A stretch of DNA of 64,000 nt from Hanleya hanleyi (Eukaryota; Mollusca; Polyplacophora; Lepidopleurida; Hanleyidae). A model generated the notes under the pieces. That model made no database searches and was not told the DNA's origin. It saw nothing but the letters and a program-made list of their open reading frames with translations. Below, in pieces: positions 32,484-43,875 of the stretch. Position 1 is the first letter of the stretch. Each line of letters begins with the position of its first letter. The stretch is taken from the NCBI GenBank assembly GCA_036873755.1, contig JAVTVY010019539.1:1-64000 (forward strand), written 5' to 3'. A program made the translations under genes and the position numbers.

Positions 32484-33195
32484 TCGAGACTAATTTGATT
32501 AAAACTCAGACTTAATAACCGCTCCTCCATCGGACATGTCGCTAATAATATCTGGGGCAGTCTGTATCTTAAATCTGTCGCGCATGTCAGTCAGTCCAAC
32601 TTCAACAGGCGTGCCTCTTCAGTGGCGGCGAAGTTCAACGGCGAGATCGAAATGGTGTGCCATACATTTGACGTGCCCGCATTAAAGCAGGAGCAACTGC
32701 AGATGCTTTCTTGCATGCTACGTAAACGACGCTATATAGCCGTTCTTCCTACCGGCTACGGGAAATCTTTGCTTTACCAGATGTTGCCGAGTGTAGTGAA
32801 TGAGGCGCATAAAAATCCAACCCAGGCGTCTGACGAAGTTCTTGCTCCCCATGAGCAATCACCGAAGGTTATTTTTTTGCTCCCCGTTGCTTTCTTTAAT
32901 GACAGACCAGGTGAAACGATTAAGGGATTTCTCTTGCACTGCTGGATACATAGGTACGGTTATCTTGTTTCCTATAGTCAGTTCATAACTGCATCGCAAC
33001 AACAGGGTTAATATTAGGAGTATAAGCCGACACGCTATACTACGAGGCGTCTCACTGGGCAACTATTTGACCCAGGCACAAACATTCGGAAGTCATCTGA
33101 TGGATTTGTTACAGGCGCTGTCCCAGATCTTAATCAGCGACATGTTCGATGGAGGAGCGGTTATTAAGTCTGAGTTTTAATCATATTGAATCGAG
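32484..33195 (+). mobile_element. Element with about 78-bp inverted ends holding a RecQ-like fragment
   Basis: GATTAAAACTCAGACTTAATAACCGCTCCTCCATCG (32498 on) recurs inverted at 33140-33175 as CGATGGAGGAGCGGTTATTAAGTCTGAGTTTTAATC. The ends extend to about 32484-32560 and 33118-33195. A helicase fragment lies between. This is the structure of a DNA transposon that carries or captured helicase coding sequence. Confidence 0.6.
32622..33009 (+). pseudogene. RecQ-like helicase N-terminal fragment
   Basis: LKQEQLQML is followed by AVLPTGYGKSLLYQMLP, with the motif I P-loop PTGYGKS at 32748-32768, characteristic of RecQ-type SF2 helicases. Motif Ia appears in a shifted frame (SPLLSLMTDQVKRLRDF, near 32884-32935), so there is a frameshift near 32875. 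Motifs II (DEAH) to VI are missing, leaving about 100 of the usual 350+ residues of the helicase core. The first ATG in frame is at 32652; upstream the frame is open without ATG. It cannot be an active helicase. Confidence 0.7.
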
Positions 33196-33199
33196 ATTA

Positions 33200-36100
33200 G
33201 GGAGCTTCTCGACTTTGGGGCATGCATTCCTTCATAGGAACGGCATATCAGGGCGATTGGAGCGGTATACGGCATGACTGTCTCAAAACTCTGGTCGGCA
33301 TAGTGGGTAGATCCGAACGGGGCGGCCTATGTCGCTCTCTCTCCTCGAGAGCGGCATGGCGTGCCGTGCCGTTCGTCGTCCTAGCCGGGTTGGGTTCAGG
33401 GCGAATTCCCAGCTTATCTGTTTCTGTGTTGTTTAATACCAAGTCGGACTCATTTTAAAAGCGGAGATTTTCGTTTACTGCAATAATGTGTTGTCTGTCT
33501 AAAAGAGCAGAAACAGGTAAATATAGACTACGATCATGCATGCTCATATGTCGTTTTTATATGGTTGGATGTGATCGACTGGTACTCAATTAGCCGGAGT
33601 GAAATGAAATTGCTATATTATAAGTCGTTAAAAAATACTGTGTCGACAAACAAAAACACACATATCGTAGGAACAAACCATTGAATTATGTCAAGGTTTC
33701 TTCACACTGTCCATATGAATGCAGCTGTACGCGACAAAAATGCTGTATGATAACGGTCTTTGCAGAATATTGTGTCGACAAACACAAACAAATGTCGTAG
33801 GAACAAACCGTTAATTTGTGTCACGGTTTCTTCATATACATGTACTGTCCATATGAATTGCAGCTTTACGCGAAACTAAAGTTGGTGTTTATATTTCCTT
33901 TGGTTTTCAGTGTGGGAGTTTTTAATTTATAAAATCTAGTTATTAATTAAACAGATTTTAATGTTTTATCATTTTATCAAACGTGAAAGCCGAACCCCTG
34001 AATGTCCCCCGAAGTGTTGAATCAGCCTCGCGTGTCTATTAATAGTTTGTACCGCACGCCTGGACTTGCATGGGCCCTAACGAGGGGGCGTGTGCACTTT
34101 GTAACTGCACTCTACATAGCACGATGGTCTCGCTTTCCAACAAGATAAAACAAGTAAATATCTTCCAACAATTATCCAATGATTGTGTGTGCTAGGGATA
34201 TACTTTAATTGATAAACACAAATGTTTTGTGATTTCCCGTGGTCTTGCAACTTTATCAATTGACGAAGAAGAAAGTTAGACCAACTGAAATTGACACTCG
34301 ACCTCATTAATGAAAATACCGCGACATGCAGATTTGGCTCAGTCATTCCGTGGGAATTGTTTAAAGTAATCAAATGGCGATATTGTAACAGGACTGGAAC
34401 TTTTTTCATCCAGAGTTGCTATTTGGTGTTTTATAATTTGTTGCAAGTTACGAATGTTGTCCCAATACAGCACGTCTCTTGGCCTTCGCTTCCCCCACAA
34501 TAAAATGGACATGCTTTCATATGCAAATGACGACTGTCTTGGGAATACGGCTACGTGACTTTTGTGACGGCAGGTCATAACAGGCGATTCCGAATTAATA
34601 TGTCGGCTAAAAAATACTGAAGTGGTCCTCTGTTTTGGTTTAATGGTGTAGCATTTTGTTGTAACAGAATTTGAGTTGTGTGGGGGAAATACACTATTTG
34701 AAAACAAATATTTTAAAAATATCTGATTATATCAATGAAATTAAAGAATTATCTATTTAATATTTTTGCAAATTATGACAAAAATGTGGATTTATGTATT
34801 CAATTGAGTTACAAATATTTTTTATTGACGTGGGCGTGTATCATTTCATTGATATGAACAATGACATCTCAAGCTCTAATTAGAAGATTTATATATGTAA
34901 ACTGGAGTATATGAACTGTTTTAATATCACCATTCAGTGTTGTTTGGAGAGCTGAGCCTTTAAACGTTAAGCATTCATGGAGGAAGTGTTTGTTGATTAA
35001 GACATTGATAATTAGCCACTGGTTAGGCCTACATGGCAGTCAATTAATAGGCAACAGGATCTGTTGAAGTGTGATTATAACATCAGTGTGTGATCGATGA
35101 TTTAATCAAGGCTCCGAACTACAGATTATGGCAATTGACACCACGACCAATTAATAAATATACATAATCATTAAAATATCTGGGTCTGTGTTAGGAGGAC
35201 TGTCACGTCTGGAGATACCGGGTACAGATTATTTTGACAGACTTCACTACTGCCATGATGAAATGTAATTAAAAGACAAACAAACAAGATGTTTTGAACG
35301 CGTTGACAGGAGCGTGAGATATTATGAAATACCAACCCGGTTATGAACAATCTTCCTATAAAGCTTGGTGAATCACTCAGATCTTCTACATTATATTGCA
35401 AGTCCACGCTGGGGACGATAAACAGACTTTTCTATCCAGGCTGCCTTTATTTGCCAAAGGCCATAAATAGGTCAATTTGTGGTTTTAGCCGCACAGACTC
35501 GACCCCAACACGTGGTGGAATTTGCATAATTGGACAGCTGATTTTCGACTACAGAACAAGGTCACAAAGTGTGTTCTTTCACACAGACATCGATGCCTAA
35601 TAAAATAGGCTAACATAATACACTGTTACCCTTATTGTATAATATAAATCGGTCTATTCAAGCAGATATTTCGAGTGTTTGTATTTGCTCGTGTGAAATT
35701 CATTCTTGTGGCATTATTACGAACCTCCACAGGGGAGCACAGCAGGACAGACTGAATATTTTACAGATTCAATTGTCAATTTGTGCATGAAAAATACCTT
35801 GGCAAAGATTTGGCGTAAGACCTCCCGTTGAAAAGGTACAAAAACTATCCCGAACAAAAGATGACAATACAACTTAGATATATTTTGTGAACTGTATTTC
35901 GCGAGTCTTTGCGCGAAATGGTTAGCCTAAACCTAATCGAATAACAAATTATATTAGACCGACTCAACGGCCTCTCGCTCCCGTAGTTTATCAGAAGCGC
36001 TACGGAAGGATCGAGTATCGCCTGACCCGACATTGAGACTTTTGAAACACGTATATGCCGTTCTTCATATGCCATTCTTTATATGCCGTTCTGATAGAGG

Positions 36101-36224
36101 AACTCGGGGTCGATCCGGACGGTATGCCAGCCCCTTCCTACACTCGTCAGACCGGCATAGCATGCCGCTCTTCTCGTCACGCTATCATGCCGTTCACAGT
36201 GTGCCCCAAAGTCGAGAAGCTCCC
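33200..36224. mobile_element. PIF/Harbinger-like DNA element, 3.0 kb, TTA duplication
   Basis: The left end GGGAGCTTCTCGACTTTGGGGCA (33200) and the right end TGCCCCAAAGTCGAGAAGCTCCC (ending 36224; first bases differ slightly) are inverted repeats of about 23 bp. Both are flanked by TTA (33197-33199 and 36225-36227). A 3-bp TTA/TAA duplication with GGG-starting ends is the hallmark of PIF/Harbinger. Subterminal CGGCATA/TATGCCG repeats are plentiful at both ends (33240-33375 and 36050-36200). I found no DDE transposase inside, so it looks non-autonomous; the interior is AT-rich with no recognised gene. Confidence 0.65.
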
Positions 36225-36227
36225 TTA

Positions 36228-37544
36228 CCTAGGCATTTTTCCCCCTTTTTTGATCGATTTCTGCTATTCTTTTTTTTTCACCTAATTTACACGAACAGTA
36301 TGTTAACATTGGGAATTGCTCGATTTTATGAAGATATTTTTTTATTAAAAGTCAATAGAATAAGACCTAGACCAAAAAACTGATAATTACATCACATATA
36401 AGGGACACGTATTTCTTGCTGGAGTAGTCGTCTACCGGAAATTTATGATGATGTATGTCATGATAGGTGGAATACTTTATTGAAAATAGTCATTTTAAAA
36501 TGAAGGCTCATTTTACAAATTAATTTTGCTAAAATCCGAGTATCTTCATAACGATTATGTTTACAGCGAAAACATACATATATATATGTAATCCTTGAGA
36601 AATACTCTTTCAATGGATATGTACATTGTCATAGCTATGAGGCATATTTTTAGCTATATAAAGACAAATCCAAGAGGGTCTGTAAATTTGTCTGCAGGAG
36701 GGCTCAGCGTCCTTAAAGCAGGGATATCTTGGTCAGATGAATCTGGAATTTTTCATTTGAACCCGTGGAAGATAAAAGAACTCGCCACAACAACTCGGAG
36801 ATGCGCTCAGCGAACATCGGTTAAGCGTATTTCTCAACTTCCGTTAAACGTACATGAATGCTCTATATTGTAAAAGTATATATATTTCCACATCATATAT
36901 TCTATAGTTTTTTATATTTATGAAATAAATTTTATTTGAATAAAAATAATCATATTTTAGAGAAAAAGAACAATAAATATTTTGTGATTTTTTTTTTACA
37001 TATCTAGTACAAAATAATTCGTATATAATTTCACACTTTAAATAATACATGTTCAACATGACCATATATTGAAAGTAAATATATTTGTAATATCTACACA
37101 GTATTGTCATAACCGGCAGCTAATACAATGGATGAGAGCGTGATTACTGTCAGAGGTACAGTTTGTTAACGTTATGCACAAGACGAAGACTTATCTCTGG
37201 GGGAAGTGATTCCAGATTTGAGTATTATCAGAAGTCCATAAAACTAGAAATATCCAACAATGTATTCAAAATCTTCGACGCCTTATCTGTTTAAGCGCAT
37301 CCAGTTGAAAACATTGACCCCAGCGAGAACTGGCCAACAGCCAGGGGAGACGATTGTGGAAAGCCAGCAAACGACTCAAACAATTCGGTTCATTTATTTA
37401 CACCCAGACCACTTTCTGTGGTATATAGGGAAAACAATATGAATATTTGGTAGACACAGCTTGCCAAAAAAAATAACTTATAATGGTATTTTGTAGTGTA
37501 TTCTTACAATAAATATAAGGCCGTCGCCCATTACATCAATACAA
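36228..37544. other. AT-rich spacer, no recognisable gene
   Basis: Contains short open frames only, a TATATATATG run near 36580 and A/T-rich tracts at 36860-37090. Confidence 0.3.
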
Positions 37545-37882
37545 TACTGAAATAGTAGTATATCTACTTTTGTTAAGTACTGGTATGAAAAGTTTATAAC
37601 AGATACATCGGAAACTTTGTATACGAGAATGATGGCCTCCGATAGTTCATTTACCCTGTAAAACTGTAATAATTCATTGTGTAACTTATTTCATAATAAT
37701 ATTTGCATCCATTTTAACAATTGGACAGGTATTCCGGGTTAAAGAGTAGCTGCACACATCTACTAATAGTATTATTATTGGTTTCGAATGTCCATATATA
37801 GTTCTATTCAATATATCTCCAGTGAAACACAATCAAGGAATACTGAACGAACAACGAGAGACGACTATGTATTAATTACCCC
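37545..37882 (-). repeat. Dispersed repeat, partner of 31114-31448
   Basis: Reverse complement of 31114-31448 with scattered substitutions over its full length. Confidence 0.8.
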
Positions 37883-38014
37883 CCTCCCCCCATGGTCAAC
37901 ACAATAAAATGTTATGAAGAGGGGGAGAAAACTGGACGGCGACAAGGAAAACATCCTGAATGAGTAAATAATCAGCATCAAAAGTAAATGTCTATGAGCA
38001 TTGAGTAACTGTAA

Positions 38015-38290
38015 CTTAATCTATGGTTATAATACCCTCAATATTTATTAAGGTGATCTCTCATCAATACCCAGATAGTATTCTTAATCTATGGTTATAA
38101 TACCGTCAATATTGATTAAGGTGATCTGTCATCAATACCCAGATAGTATTCTTAATCTATGGTTATAATACCCTCAATATTGATTAAGGTGATCTGTCAT
38201 CAAATACCCAGATAGTATAACTTAATCTATGGTTATAATACCCTCAATATTGATTAAGGTGATCTCTCATCAAATACCCAGATAGTATTC
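38015..38290 (+). repeat. Minisatellite, four units of about 68 bp
   Basis: The unit begins CTTAATCTATGGTTATAATACC and ends CAATACCCAGATAGTATT. Copies differ by one or two bases plus a one-base insertion (CATCAAATACC) in the last two, which therefore share a more recent origin. Confidence 0.9.
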
Positions 38291-38344
38291 CATATAAAAT
38301 TTACAACTTTGACTAATTTAGGTACATATGTCGTTTTACAAAGG

Positions 38345-39332
38345 TCACTTAATTTTTGTGGATTAGGGTACCTAGTATAATACTCACTAATGTCTTCAAA
38401 AAAAGGGCAGACAAGTAAATAATGAGACTCGTCGCCATCGCATTATAGTCACAGATTTCACATCGCCTATCTCCCTTTAGTTTATTTATCCAGCGTCCAG
38501 CCTCGATTGGAAATCTATTATTAGTGGTTCTGAATTTGGTGAAGGATATTCTTAGCTTATCGTCCAAAATTGAAACGTAATTCTCTACGTAAATACTTTC
38601 TTTAAATTTTGAATATAACGAACCTTTTTGATGAATTTGAAGAGGTGGCGAGCCAAAACTGATAATACTGATCATGTAATGTTTGTTCTATTTCAGTTTT
38701 GGTGGGTTCCCGATTTAACCAAATAGCATTCATACCCGTTTCTTCAAATATACTCCTAATAGAAATAATCTACTCATGTTGGTATACCTTGTTATCAACA
38801 TCTGACAACATGAATCTATACAGAATATATGACAACTTTGGTCTTTCGGCACCGAAAACAATTCTACCCCCAAAAACTAATCATTCTTTTCTTGATTAAA
38901 ATATTCGTAGGGTATCGCCCAAATTCACCATAAATCATGTATAGTGGAGTACTACTTTTGACACACAATATTTTTCGCCTAAACTTCAGATGGAATTTCT
39001 CTACTAAATTCGCATTTGCTACCCCCAATCCTCGCACCCATACAACAAGATTGGAACAATCATTTTGTCGAATAAATACAAATCCCAGGTATTTACAATG
39101 ATCAACTATTTCTATATTATCATTTCCAAGGGAATATCTGAATTTTCCAGTAAGTCTGGCTCCAAATATCACTATTTTGGTTTTAGCTGTGTAAATACGC
39201 AACTTCCACTTATCACAATATATTTTGAAAATATTTAGACTATTTTGGAGATTTTCTCGTTGTTGGTAAGAATGATAGTATCGTGTGCGTACATCAGGAC
39301 TAATATTTTTGCAAAGGAAAACACTGTGTCGT
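38345..39332 (-). pseudogene. LINE (CR1/L2-like) reverse transcriptase, C-terminal half
   Basis: On the minus strand, LMYAHDTIIL (near 39270-39300) replaces the catalytic YADD, so the second active-site position is His. KTKIVIFGA, YLGFVF and IKKRMISFWG follow, then GRWINKLKGDRRCEICDYN near 38470-38520, all in the order of CR1/L2-type ORF2 C-termini. Frameshifts are present. Its N-terminal half is at 42114-43320, displaced by the piggyBac-like insertion. Confidence 0.75.
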
Positions 39333-39379
39333 TTAACCCCTCTGTTTACCGACGGGACTGAAAAGTGCCACCCCGTCTT

Positions 39380-39622
39380 AGTTGACTGAGCTTTCAGTCA
39401 AGTCAACAAGCCTGCTGTTGAGACATTCAAGTACAAGAGGAATGTTATCTCCGACTATCTGAAACAAACTATAGCGACCTGTTACCAACATCCACCGGTG
39501 ACGTCATCAGACATGCGGTTAACCCTTTCAGCAAAGTATAGTGGATTTCAGAAGAACATTGTTGCACTCTTGTTTGAGAGAGTTTTTAATCAATCTAACT
39601 GGGATTTTTTTTATGAATGATA
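39380..39622 (+). pseudogene. Unrecognised coding remnant in the piggyBac-like element
   Basis: One frame reads AFSQVNKPAVETFKYKRNVI, then LSAKYSGFQKNIVALLFE, and ends at a stop near 39620. A stop precedes it at about 39389. It is not a clear match to any family I know. Its position suggests a transposase remnant, but I cannot show this. Confidence 0.25.
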
Positions 39623-40289
39623 TTTAAGATCAAGAACATGATGCTAGTTTCATTTTTGAGAAAACAGCTCAGTTTTCTATCACAATTAGGTTAATTATTT
39701 CTGGGACTTTTTAGTCCCGTTGGTAGTATCAGAATTTTTCGAATCGGACTAAAACGTCTCGATGGTAATATTTAATGTATCAATGTATTCGCGCAGGTTA
39801 TGAAACTAATAAAAGTTGAATTGAATGTTGACACAAACACCATATGTGTAATTGTGCTACTTTCATCTGATTTTATCAAGATTTCTAAGTGTCTGACTGT
39901 TCGATTGTATGATAACCATACTGTTCATCGCAAATATGTAGTTTACCAAATTCCTCTGTGATCGTTGTTGATATTTGACTTACTTACAGAGGAACATAAC
40001 TGAAAAAGTGTGCTCATTGGATACTGCTATGGCATGTTTGCACGAATGAGCACTTTCTGGACAATTCTAGTTGTTCCAATCCTTTCCAACTCTTAGTTTC
40101 AATTATATCTTTGTTGGAGAGATGGTTCCGCGGGCAAAGCCTTGACGTTATAATTTATATATTGAAATAATTTAATTTATTACATTATTCATGTCGAATT
40201 TGTTATGGATTTACAGAAAAAGCAGCCAAAATTAAGATTTTTTGGCCCATCCGATATTAATAATCGCGACTTTTTAGTTCCACCAACTG

Positions 40290-41640
40290 AGTTCCTAGGG
40301 TAACCACTGTTGCTCCCACCAAAAATCACATATGTTTTCTAGATACTCCATTTGAGATTTGGTCCACGAAGGATTTCCACGTACTCCACTTATTTCAAGT
40401 ACTCTTCCCCAAGCAAAACAAGTACTGAGAAACCTCAATTCGCAAGAAGTTCTAGCAAATCTCCAGAGTAAATTCGTCATCGTCCCAGCAGACAAAGCTC
40501 CGAATAATATAATATTCATATGTAAATATTACTATTACAAGGTGCTGGTTAAAGAATTGAGTGTAGACATATCTTCATCAAATACGTCTACTTACTCCCA
40601 AACTGCATTTACTCTGGAAGATTTATTTAACACTCACAACACCTTTCTCAGGGAAAGAGGTATTTGTCTTCCAACCAATCATAACGACATACCAAAAATA
40701 TACTGGACTCCCAAAATGCATAAATCACCATACAAAGCTAGATTCTTAGCTGGTTCTAGAAGCTGCACCACCAAGCTTCTTTCAACCCTATTGACGAGGG
40801 CCCTTCAGGAGGTAAAAACATTTTGGGAAAGGTATTGCGCCACTATTACTAAGAACTCTGGCGTGGAATGTATGTGGATATTGAAAAACTCAAAATGTCT
40901 TACGGAAGAACTTGATGCTAAAGGTCACATACCGTACCGACATGTATCCACATGGGATTTCTCGACTCTCTATATTACAATCTCTCATCAGGACCTTATT
41001 GACCGTATAAGTTCATTTATAGAGTTGCTTGAATTTCTCATTAAAAATATCTATGTGAAATTTGGCAACACAATATATCAGCAGCATATAGGTATTCCAA
41101 TGGGTGCTAATTGTGCACCCCTGTTGGCTGACCTGTATCTGTTCTCCCATGAATATGACTATATGCAGGCGCTTTCAAAACCGATCCATTCAAAGCCCGT
41201 TCCTTCTCATTCACCAAACGCTATAAAGACGATCTTCTCGCTGTGGATAATCGCTATATAAATGACGCAGTGAAGGATATATATTCACCTTCACTGGATT
41301 TGAAGGAAACTACAGATAGCCCTACAGGCACATCTTATTTAGATCTCTATCTCTATAAAAATGAAGTGGGCATTCTCTCTCGTCGACTTTATGACAAAAG
41401 AGATGATTACAATTTCGACATCGTAAACTATCCCTTTTTGGATAGTAATATTCCAGTGGGACCTGCATATGGCGTATACATATCTCGCTTATTAGCATTT
41501 GCTAGATCCTGTGTTAAATGTGATGATTTTAACCAACGTCACAAAACATTGTTGCAGAAACTTATAAAACAGGGCTACACCACCAAGCGCCTCCACTCAA
41601 AAAGTTTCTCGAATTTGGCGATACATATCGCATGCTGATA
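40290..41640 (+). pseudogene. Penelope-like reverse transcriptase
   Basis: The first frame (to 41261) has SKFVIVPADKAPNNIIF, PKIYWTPKMHKSPYKARFL and STWDFSTLYITISH (first catalytic Asp position). GIPMGANCAPLLADLYLF (from about 41094) is the block typical of Penelope-type RTs. A frameshift near 41215 leads to RYKDDLLAVDN, the YxDD catalytic box (41220-41235) with Lys in place of the usual Ile/Val, then LYDKRDDYNFDIVNYPFLDS and AYGVYISRLLAFARSC. A further shift occurs near 41600. No GIY-YIG endonuclease is visible downstream. It copies RNA into DNA at a nicked target in intact relatives; this copy is broken. Confidence 0.7.
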
Positions 41641-42094
41641 GCAAAATACGAGCGTAGCGTGCAAGATCTATGGCGTTACGTTTCGTAACTTGTGTCTAAT
41701 TCCGCTTAACCCGAGGCTAGGGGCCGTATGAATCCATGTACTTCAAGATCCTCATGGTACTCATATGAACAGTCACAATCAAAGCGTGACTGAGATACAT
41801 CATTCTTTAGATGACGAATTTACAACGAATATTATGGATTAAGAATACTGATCAGCGATACGGATTTGATATTTTTGGAACATCATGATGTCTTGCCGGC
41901 ATCATTGAAAACTGTTGTCCGCTTCTCTCTTGCAGGAAACAAGCCTATGTTTATGTATACTATGATTGTCTTTTTGAATTTGGTGCTAATACTGTTATAT
42001 GGAATATGAAATAGGTCTTTGGATTATGGACGCGGATATTCTCTAATGGACGACGGCTGGATTATGAATGACGGACTAGACGCTTGTAATTATA
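41641..42094 (+). mobile_element. Penelope-like 3' region
   Basis: Noncoding 3' part shared with 1239-1700 (inverted) and 21180-21662. The three copies end at the same place, GACTAGACGCTTGTAATT, which fixes the 3' end of the family. GIY-YIG motifs were not found in any frame. Confidence 0.8.
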
Positions 42095-42113
42095 GCGGTA
42101 AACAAAGGGCTAA

Positions 42114-43320
42114 CTCTCTCATGTCGACATCAGAATAGTGGTTTTCCAACAAAAAAAGTAAAAATCATTTATGAATAAAGAAAAAATTACTGGCGACAAA
42201 TGTTCTCCTTATCGAACTCCAATATTACAGGGAAAGAATTCTGACATGTGTTCGTTATGTAATACGCAAGATTTAATGTAAGATTACATATTAAAAATCA
42301 CTGGAATTTTTTTCCTGAAATATTATACTGAAGTAACTTTTGCCAAAGACCATATCGCCAGATTGTATCAAATGCTTTGCCGAAATATATAAACGTGCAG
42401 AACAGTTTTCTTTTTCTTGCTTTTAATATTTCTCCAAGGGCAGATACAACAAAAATGTTATTGGAGGTCGAATATCCTTTTCGAACCCCTGCTTGATTTT
42501 TGATAGTATTATGTATCTTCTCGTGATTGTTACTAGGTTTGTCAGCGTTATTAGTGTTGGTACTGGTATTACATTTATCCAGACTATCCTTAAATAAATC
42601 TTCAAATGTTTCACAACATTTATCTAGCAGTGGCTGACCAATGTTTTCACTAGCGTAAGCTTCATTCATTGGTGTTTGCATGGTCAATATACGATCTCTG
42701 TCAATAAATGTAATGATGTGATCGCCACATTGTTTTGACCATATTTTTCAAATAACCTTTAGATTTACCAGACAGATATGTTCTAAATAATGCTCTAAAA
42801 CTAATAGCACAATGGACATCGGAGAGCCTCGGATCAAAATCATGGACATTAAATCTGATATTTTACTATTAGGTAAAAACATCTTTTCATGAAAGTCGAG
42901 AAATCTGATTATGTAGGTATGTACACTTCTGCCAATATTATATCACTATCTATATTACAGAGATTATTTGATATTTTTATCCAAAGTGAGTAATCACAAT
43001 GCGATTCAATTTCGGATATGTACTTCGAAATTTCATTTCTTACAAACACCACGATACTTCCTGATTTACCTGAGCGAAGACATTTTCTGTGTTTACAATC
43101 GTTTTACTGAAGCCATTAGTAGTTACATCATCCAGATCATCAAGCTTAGACTCTGTAAATGTTAAAAAATATCCCAGTCTTTTACTACATTCAAACTCTC
43201 TGGTGCATGTCTTTACTTTTCAAACCACGAATATTTAAACCACAAACATTACAATTCAGATTACAACAAACAAACAGCTTCAAATGCAACTTCAGCATCC
43301 AGAGTCGAGCCGCCGAAGGT
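42114..43320 (-). pseudogene. LINE (CR1/L2-like) reverse transcriptase, N-terminal half
   Basis: On the minus strand, an endonuclease-like region (about 42980-43180; DDLDDVTTNGFSKTIVN) is followed by a poorly conserved stretch. Next come GVRKGYSTSNNIFVVSALGE and FIYFGKAFDTIWRYGLW (first catalytic Asp changed to Tyr or shifted; from 42490 downwards). Beyond a frameshift are SCVLHNEHMSEFFPCNIGVR and GEHLSPVIFSLFINDF (about 42150-42270). It stops at the piggyBac-like target duplication and resumes at 39332. Confidence 0.7.
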
Positions 43321-43870
43321 GACGCAATGAATCATGAGAGTTTTGTGAGAGGCCGTGACACTGTATATCACTGAAAATCATCAAAATCGCGGCTCGCTTA
43401 TGTTAACTCCTCCTGGCGATGTTGAGTTGATTTATTTTTTTAAGGAAACACAATATCTGTTATCTGGTAGTTACGAACACTGGTAACAATAATAACTGAT
43501 TAATATATCTAGATTTATCCAGGAAGTCTATTCATATGCAAATAAGCACTTCGCTAAATTGTCAGATGCGGCATTCTATGCATATTTGTTCTTATTACAA
43601 TCCTGGCACAAACTCCCGTCATTAATAATATTTATTCAACGAAATGTAACCTAAGTTGATACATTTATTTTATTTAAACAAGAGAACAGAATTGGAGGAG
43701 CCAAACTGGATAACCTCAGCGTCACGAGCGCAACAGCGTTCCCCATTATTTTGTTTCAAGAGATAAGAGCCTGTTAGACGTGTTTTGAGGCCAGCGCCGC
43801 TCTGGATAAACAAAGAAAACAACGCGTGTTAAATGTTGAGCAGGTTGTCCTAGATTTTAATATAATCAGT
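43321..43870. other. No recognisable feature
   Basis: Unique-looking AT-rich sequence up to the target duplication ATTGG at 43871-43875. Confidence 0.4.
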
Positions 43871-43875
43871 ATTGG

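Larger units (their letters stand above)
39337..42109 (+). mobile_element. piggyBac-like element containing a Penelope-like element
   Basis: The left end TTAA-CCCCTCTGTTTACCG (TTAA at 39333-39336) and the right end CGGTAAACAAAGGG-CTAA (element end 42109) form short inverted ends that begin CCC. Outside lies TTAA, with CTAA on the right (one mismatch). TTAA targets and CCC ends are piggyBac hallmarks. On both sides is the same minus-strand LINE, confirming an insertion. Most of the interior has been replaced by a Penelope-like element whose 3' end stops about 15 bp before the right end. Confidence 0.5.

Noticed and set aside
34077..34707. Minus-strand frames of 110 and 122 codons inside the Harbinger-like element
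   Set aside because: They overlap each other in different frames, lack DDE or Myb-like motifs and do not resemble a transposase.
36844..37110. Tyr/Ile-rich 88-codon minus-strand frame
   Set aside because: Low-complexity translation of AT-rich DNA with no domain or homologous partner in the window.
38015..38290. CRISPR-like array
   Set aside because: The repeats are contiguous without spacers and the surroundings are eukaryotic transposons; it is a minisatellite.
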